Part shown: positions 57,562-64,000 of the stretch, piece by piece
How positions within the stretch are numbered: position 1 is the first letter of the stretch
How the letters are laid out: every line of letters starts with the position of its first letter
Source: Gaeumannomyces sp. JS-464
Taxonomy: Eukaryota; Ascomycota; Sordariomycetes; Magnaporthales; Magnaporthaceae
DNA length: 64,000 nt
NCBI GenBank assembly: GCA_002197995.1
Contig: NGZR01000001.1
Coordinates: 9,362,001-9,426,000 of the forward strand
Direction: 5' to 3'
The notes under the pieces: generated by a model
What the model was told of the DNA's origin: nothing
What the model saw: the letters and a program-made list of their open reading frames with translations, nothing else
Database searches by the model: none
Translations under genes and position numbers: made by a program

Positions 57562-58623
57562 CTCCATGCGATCTTTCCCTTAGCATTTTAAAGCAAAGCT
57601 AAGCAGTGGTACACCCGATATATCGGCATTGGCCCTACCTTTCGAAAGATTTACATAATTCTTAAAAAGTACTTTAATACCGAGGTTAACCGATTATTGT
57701 ATTATACGGATTAAAGCTCGATTACTTTCCAAACAATCCGTTTTAAAAATCGCTAATATAGGCAAATCCAACATGGAGGTTTTGCAAGCCCTTTTGGATA
57801 AACTACAAGCCTGCTAACGCGCTTTCGGCCCGTTTTACCAAAACGAAAACCAGCTTATTACGAGCACTTTACGGGCAATTTAAAACGTGCCGGAGCTTAA
57901 AACCGTCCTTATAAATCCCAGCCGGACTTTTAAAAGCCTATTTTCCTAATTAAAAAGCATTATGCAAATGGAAGAAAACGCACGCACCCCCGGCATTCAT
58001 TTTGTGGAACGGAAGTTTAAAAATTACAAGGATCGCGAAAGGGACGATAAAAGTCGAAATCGAGCATACAAACCCAAATCCTTCCGACTAAGCCTTCGCC
58101 CACGTCCATATATACGCGGCTATTGGATTTGCAAAAAGCCGGATTGCAAATCGATACGCCACTTTTTTAAAAAATAACGACGATTTAAAAGCAGTAAAAA
58201 GCACAAAAAGAGGCAAAGAACAAACCACGCAAAAGGTACACCCAATTCCTCGCATTAGTGGAGCCCGAAAACACCGACGAAAAGGAACAACCATCTTTTG
58301 ATTTTAACAATTAAGAAATAAAGGAAGAGGAGGATTATAAAAGCAGCTATTTTATAACCTTCGCCACGGCCGCATACTTAATTAAAAAAGCTTTTACCCA
58401 CCGCATTTATAAGCGTTAGGATTCGGGATTTGGCAAGCTTTATTCCCATGTTCCTACGGATTAGGTACTGGTTTAACATAAAATCCGAGGCATTAAGCAA
58501 TAGCAAAGGATCTTTCCGGATATAAGTACAGTAATAACTTTTACGGCCGGAAAGGGTTAAATCCACGCATTCCAACGCCACAAGCTAAATCTCGTCGTTA
58601 ATATAAACGGGCATAAAAAACGC

Positions 58624-58989
58624 GTGATTTTCGGATTAGGAAAAGCTGTTTCCAGCACCGGAAAGATCACTATTTCGACCCTAATCGGCCAAATCACGTT
58701 TTTTATAGTTCCAACTCCAACCTTTTTCCTGTTATACTTTGCAAATATAAATGCATTGCACGTTTACTTAAATAATACGCGCAACGAGCTTATAAAAAAC
58801 GACGGTACGCGCGTCCCAATTATAAAAAGGCACGGTTACCCTTGGTTTTTTTTCGACGACGTTACCCACGTTACAACGGTAATTAGCTTTATAACGGAAA
58901 TAAAAATCGCGAAAGCAGTCTTCCTTACGAAAGCTAAGCTAAAACGCGTGCATAAGCGCTTTGGGCACTTATTTATCGACAAACTTTAG
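58624..58989 (+). pseudogene. Copia protease-end / GAG-pre-integrase fragment
   Basis: A 121-codon open stretch contains NALHVYLNNTRNELI, a linker, and the zinc-binding GAG-pre-integrase motif start LKRVHKRFGHLFIDKL. It is closed by TAG at its end. Confidence 0.75.
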
Positions 58990-59145
58990 AACGTTTTAAA
59001 ACGTGCAAAGCACGAGGTTAATCGCGACGTTTTCGTAATAATTAATCGAATGTGCCATTTTTATTAAAAAAAGGGTCCTGCATTATAACGCTTTCGATTT
59101 AAACTTTAAAACGATATCGACTTTAACCACGAAATAATTACAAAC

Positions 59146-59343
59146 GTGTTTTACGTCGATTACAAACCAATCTTTTACGTAATCGATGCGAGCATAGCTT
59201 TTAATACTGTAGCGCTTTTTAAAAACATATCGGCAAAAAAAACGTGGGAAGCCTTTAAACGGTGCTGGATCGACGTTTATTTAGGGCCTTTTAACGTGAT
59301 TTCCCACGATGCCGGTACCAATTTCGCCGCGAGCGAATTTTAA
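59146..59343 (+). pseudogene. Copia integrase core fragment
   Basis: Open stretch with VIDASIAFNTVALF and VISHDAGTNFAASEF, carrying two of the catalytic Asp positions of the DDE integrase core. Stops follow before the Glu region. Confidence 0.75.
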
Positions 59344-61419
59344 GCGGAAGTAAAGCTTTTTGGGATTACTTATAAGCAGGTTTCAATCGAAGCGCATTGG
59401 TTAATTAGCAAAATTAAAAAATATTACGCCTTTTTACGCCGGGCTTTTAATATTATCCGATAAAAGTGCCTATTTATGCACTTCGATTTAGTGCTTTAAA
59501 AAGCAATAAAAGCCGTAAACGACACGGCCGGCCCCGACGGATTTGTCTTTACACTGCTCGTTTTTAAAGCAATGCTTTAAATTAGCAACGAATCGCTACT
59601 TTCGCAAACCCAGGTATAAAAGCCGTTGCAATTAGGAAAGCCATAGCAAAAATCCGGATTTTACACGATAAGCGACGTATGTAAAAAGCATTAATTGCAC
59701 GTAACGGACCGAACATAAAACGGGTGCTTCCCAACTCCTTAACTTTTGGAAGCGAGGTTTTGGTATTCCGGGAAAAGGACGGATGGCAAGGCTCGTACAA
59801 GGTTTTATCCATAACAAACACGTTAATTACGGTGGAAACGATTAACGGCAACGCGACTTTTAAAAGCACGGTGGTTAAACCCTACCATAAAGCAAAGAAA
59901 ACCTATCGTGCAAAAATCCGAAAAACAGTTAGCACCCTTCGAATACCCTAAGCCCGAACAGCTAAAACGCTAAGGGAAACCCCCGAAAAAAAAAGGCCGC
60001 AAAACAGCAAAAGAAGGAGCCCCAGGATTAAACAGCCATTTTATTTAAAATTACGGTATTACCCAAGGTCCTTAACAAACGAGGTCGCCCTTGCAAAAAC
60101 GCACAACCAACAGTTGCAGTGAAACGAAGCCTTCGGTAAATGCACACGACGTTTTTAAGCGCTAAAAAGCACTAATCCTACCAATTAGCGATCCGATTTA
60201 AATAAAAAGGCAAAATTACAGCTCCCGGTCCACCATTTAAACAGTTAACCTAATAAAAACTAAACGCACTTATCGGCGCTAAAGTAATTAAGCCGATTAC
60301 TGGAAAAATCCTTAACGGAGCTACGATTTTTGGATTACGGATTGTAAACGAGGTAAAAAGGCAAACCTTAAAGCCTTTTAAAAAATCGAAACTTGTGGTT
60401 ACAAAATATAACGATAAGGAAAAACATAAATCTTTACGCAATCTCCCACAATTATAAAATGCAACTAACGATTAATCCTAGCGATCGCACCATCGTTACG
60501 CTTATAAAGTTTAATTTAATAATCCGAGATATTAGTTAAACGTATACCCAATCGGAATTAAAGCTGCAAAAAAAACGTTTTTTTGCGCTTATTTAAAAAG
60601 TTATTAACATGGTTTAAGCCGGGTACGTTGCTTAAAGTGATTAAGCCCTTTTACGGGATCGCGAAATTAGGATTGCACTGGTTCGTTACCTACCAAAAGC
60701 ACTATAAAAGCGCTTAAATTGCTAAACGTTAAGTTACGATTTTTATTTACTTATTTTAAAAAGCGGATAAAGCTTTAAAATCGTAAGCATGCAAATAAAC
60801 GACATTTTAAATTTTTAAAAATCCGGACTTTTTAATAAAAGAAAAATTAGCGATCCAGGAAGTAAGCTTTCGTGCAAAACCGAAATCGATCCTTACTCCG
60901 GGAAACGAAGCCGACTTTAACGGTGCAAAATCCTAATAGGAAATTATGGGCTCGAAATTCGATAAAAGAAAATAGGGTAAAAAGTTCGAGCTGATAAAAA
61001 CCGATTTAAAAAGCTTAAGCTATAAATATGTCGTTTAAAAGCTCGAAACGCATATATTAATTCCATGTGCTAACCGAAAGCCGCATTCGACTATTTTATA
61101 ACGGCGTAAGCTAAAAACCCGGGATAAAAAAACGTGGTTAAGTTAAATAAAAGGATTAAATGGCAAATCGACAACGTTTTAAAAAAGGCTAAAATACGTT
61201 CCATTAGATTTGCAAAAAACCAACTTTTACGTTTTTCGTAGACGGATTATTCGCAAATAATTCAAACCTAAGTTTACAAATCGGGTTCGTAATTGTATTA
61301 GGCAATAAAAAATCCGACGATTAAAAAACTAGCTTTTAACTAATCGGAACATTTTACATTAAACGTTAGTTAAATGCAAAAAGGTTATAAAAAGCGTTTT
61401 CGCAAGTGAAATTTACGGG

Positions 61420-61760
61420 ATGGTTAGCGGGTTCGATGCAGCTTACGTCCTTAATTTAACGCTTGCAACGATTTTTAAAAGGCTAAACCAAAAAGCCCCG
61501 AAGCTAATAATTTGCACCGATAGCTTTTCGCTATATTAATACCTCGTACAATTGGGTATAATAGCGGAAAAAAAGCTTATAATCGATGTTATAGCATTTA
61601 GGGAATCCTACGAAAAGCGCGAAATCGACGAGATCCGCTGGATCGCAGGATTAAATAATCCGGCAAACGCGATAACTAAGGATTAGCTAAATAAAGCTTT
61701 GGAAAATTTGGTTACAAATAATACGATAACGGTACGAATCGAAGGTTAAGTGGAGCGCGA
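61420..61760 (+). pseudogene. Copia RNase H fragment
   Basis: The degenerate frame shows FDAAYVLNLTLA, ICTDSFSLY (Asp-Ser active-site region), IDVIAFRESYEKREIDEI and NPANAITK, the usual Copia C-terminus. TAA/TAG codons interrupt it. Confidence 0.75.
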
Positions 61761-61769
61761 AAAACAATA

Positions 61770-63169
61770 AAAAAAAGCGAGGGAAAGCAGTTAAAATCGA
61801 TTTGTTATAACCTAAAAATGGCCAACAATATAACTGAAAAAAACGAGATCGCCAAAACGCCAAAACAACCGGAAAACGATCCTACGAACGACCATCCTAA
61901 GCTTTAGGAAAAACTTCCACCATTGCCGGACACATTACCAGCTTATTTTTAATATTACTAGCATCCTTATCCTTTTTTCCCTCCTTAACCATCTTTTCGT
62001 CCTTATCCTCGTTATCGTTAGGAGCACCAAACAGGCTATCCCTTGCTCCTAAAAAACGCCGCATCGAATATACGTTAAACGGCAGCGCGGCCCGCCGCCT
62101 TTCGCTTAGCAGCACTCATTTTAATAAAATTAGCGTTAACTTTACCGGCCTATTCCTCCTTTTTAAAGAAAATCATGCATTTGGTAGTGGTGCGCCATTT
62201 CGCGAAATCCTAAAAATAGCGAAAGCACGGTTAACAAAGCATTAAAGCAGCCAAACAACGGATTAGCCATTATACCTTATTAACAATAGTTTCGCGGAAA
62301 TATTTAATTATAAACTTTTGGTTGGAGCCACTGCGATTTTAGGATTACCGGTCGTTAGCGCAAAAGATTAGCAAACCAAAGCCTAAGAAATCACTTACAC
62401 CGGCTGGCACGAATAACTAAAAGCATAGGACTAGCAACGGTTACCGGCCGGCTCGGTGTTAAAACACCTAATCTTATCGGACTTGCCGGCTAAAAGAGAG
62501 TTAAAACAATTTAAGCATGGGAACGATCTTTATTTGCCCTTTGCAAGGCGCGGGCGAGCAAGAGTTTTGCCTTTTCCCTTTTTGGTACGAGTCCTTTTAA
62601 CGCCATTGTTTAAAACCGTTTTTAATGCCAATCTAACCTTTAGCGACGGATTTTCCTTTGTTAAATCCAAAAAGCGGCGGGAGGATATTATCGCGGTAAT
62701 CGAACGATCAGCAAAATGGGGAAGCGGAGATCGGCAGGCAGGCAGTTAATCGAGGCGTTGCGAGTATAAAAAGCCAATCCAAAATCACAACGATTAAAGC
62801 AACCTACGGCCCTTTATATATCCCAAACCAAGCCTTGTAAGTTATACTCGCGATCCGTTCCTTCCTATTTTAACAAATTAACAAGCGCACGGCTTAATAG
62901 ATTTTTATTAAGCCTGTTCACCGCTATTACGCGCACTTAAATCGGCGCCACCTAATCCCACGAGCGCTTAACCAGGCATTGCCCCACTTCCTGTTATTCT
63001 TATTCACAATTTTTACCGATATTAAGCACGGCCCCTCTTTTCCTTTTTTTTCCCTTTATTCCCAAAACAAACTGCCAAATCCGGATTCCTTTGTTATTAG
63101 TATTATTAAATCCCCGGATTTGGAAAACGAGCATTTACCGATGCACGCGCTTAAAAAAAGAATTGCCAG
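61770..63169. other. Extra 1.4 kb between Copia pol and 3' LTR
   Basis: Copia elements normally end soon after RNase H, but here 1.4 kb follow. It holds a minus-strand open stretch of 72 codons (62115-61897, basic then Lys/Asp/Glu-rich) and a plus-strand one (62456-62749). Neither is recognised. It could be captured sequence, an antisense accessory gene or another nested insertion. Confidence 0.5.
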
Positions 63170-63405
63170 TGTTAATCCACGTGATTTAGCGCGTGCATCC
63201 AAAAAAGGCCCACGCCTTGTAAAGCCGCAAGCCTACGGGCCGTGCGCTCCCACGAGCTTACAAAAGGGGATTTTGTAATCCCCTTCTTGTAATTAGATTC
63301 CTATATAAACATGCATTACTACAAACACCAGTTTTAGATTTATAGATTTTTGTTCTTTCTTTTTAGGAGATTTCCGTGCCTACAAGAGTACCACTCCTAC
63401 TAACA
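63170..63405 (+). repeat. 3' LTR of the Copia element (236 bp)
   Basis: Starts TGTTAATCCACG and ends CTCCTACTAACA, colinear with the 5' LTR at 55869-56104. Confidence 0.9.
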
Positions 63406-63410
63406 TTAAC
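63406..63410. repeat. Target-site duplication, right (TTAAC)
   Basis: Identical to 55864-55868 on the other side of the Copia element. Confidence 0.9.
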
Positions 63411-64000
63411 TTATAATTTAAATTTTTTTCGATTTCGTACTTTTATTTTAAATCGATTTTTACTAATTTATCGCTTTTAAAGCCCGGTAGCGTTAGTTTA
63501 AATAGGGAAATATAAAAAACCGGGTGGGATTTTATAATTAGCGGTAATTAAAGTTTGTAATTTACGTTCGAAACTTTTTTTAATATTTTAAACGGTCCTA
63601 GTTTTTTATGGTTTAGCTTATTACTTAGTCGTTTCGTTTTAATATTTCGTCGAAAAAGATAAACGCTATTTTTTTTTTAAAAATCGGTTTTTTAATCCTT
63701 TTTTGTTTGCTTAAATAGTTATGCGATATTATAACGGTTTTAACTTTATTTAAAAGTGTTTATACAGTTTAGTAAATTCCGTTACTTGTAATTTCGCTAC
63801 CAAGGCATTTTTCCTGCTTTAAGTTTTTTATACGTTATAAACGTAAACCCGTAGTTCGTATAAAACGGTATAATTTTTATGCTTTTGTAAATTAAATTGT
63901 TATAAGCGAATTAAGCTATAAGGAATAATTATACCTAATTATTTTATTTATAATTAACGTAATAACGTAAATATTACTTTATGGTTTAGTTTATTCGCTT
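63406..64000 (-). mobile_element. Ty3/Gypsy retrotransposon relic, copy 2, upstream part (runs off the window)
   Basis: On the minus strand this reads integrase sequence (PFYTNYGF near 63860) and the integrase C-terminal region matching 46610-46966 of copy 1, up to the first half of the chromodomain at 63410. It continues past the window end, so the RT/protease part lies outside. Confidence 0.75.

Larger units (their letters stand above)
55869..63405 (+). mobile_element. Complete but RIP-inactivated Ty1/Copia LTR retrotransposon (7,537 bp)
   Basis: 236-bp LTRs with TG..CA ends and a perfect TTAAC duplication bound the element. Inside, on the plus strand, are a gag-like start near 56428 (MSDTSEQ then TAG) and a gag ORF at 57226-57561. 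Then come the protease/GAG-pre-integrase region (58624-58989, ..LKRVHKRFGHLF..), the integrase core (59146-59343) and a badly degraded reverse transcriptase. RNase H follows near 61420-61760 (TDSFSLY, IRWIAGLNNPANAITK). The order integrase before RT/RNase H defines Copia. Dozens of TAA/TAG codons replace Gln/Trp codons, so it cannot encode a working polyprotein. It lies inside the chromodomain of a Gypsy relic, so it inserted after that element. Confidence 0.9.

Overview
The window looks like nuclear DNA from a filamentous ascomycete, probably a Sordariomycete of the Chaetomiaceae/Sordariales type. This is an inference from short introns (about 45-175 bp, GT..AG, with CTAAC/CTGAT-like branch points), GC-rich codon third positions, fungal-only families (PIR-like wall protein, DUF3605, DUF7708-NACHT-ankyrin, NmrA-like, WBP4-like splicing factor) and AT-rich transposon relics full of C-to-T type stop codons, as left by repeat-induced point mutation (RIP). 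No tRNA, rRNA or CRISPR locus was found; one tRNA-like T-arm lies inside a transposon.

Layout: (1) 0.2-42.3 kb is gene-bearing and of normal GC. In order it holds a DUF3605 gene (-), a NACHT-ankyrin NLR (+), a GH54 arabinofuranosidase (-), a decayed proline/tyrosine-rich coiled-coil gene (-), a GNAT acetyltransferase (-), a small hypothetical gene (+), a TRK potassium transporter (-), a 75-aa secreted cysteine-rich protein (+), a GH36 alpha-galactosidase (-), converging methyltransferase and Zn2Cys6 remnants, a multi-pass membrane protein (+), a U1-type zinc-finger splicing factor (+), a PIR-like wall protein with PAGSP repeats (+), an M14 carboxypeptidase (-), an NmrA-like reductase (+), a tyrosinase-like protein (+) and a broken short-chain dehydrogenase (-). 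(2) 43-47 kb is AT-rich: a RIP-mutated Mutator-like transposase and the 3' part of a Ty3/Gypsy element. (3) 47.1-52 kb is a GC-normal island holding a damaged ankyrin gene, a small secreted cysteine protein and a pair of ~335-bp direct repeats. (4) 52-64 kb is AT-rich again. A second Gypsy copy is split inside its chromodomain by a complete 7.5-kb Ty1/Copia element with 236-bp LTRs and a perfect 5-bp target duplication (TTAAC).

The genes do not form an obvious pathway. Several act on plant or fungal polymers or the cell surface (GH54, GH36, carboxypeptidase, PIR-like protein, two secreted cysteine proteins), which suits a saprotroph. The NLR, the ankyrin gene and the secreted proteins near transposons are the accessory, fast-evolving part.

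A recurrent oddity is that at least ten otherwise well-conserved genes carry one- or two-base frameshifts, most of them at G/C or A homopolymers. This pattern points to consensus errors in homopolymers at least as strongly as to real pseudogenes. It should be settled before any loss-of-function conclusion is drawn.
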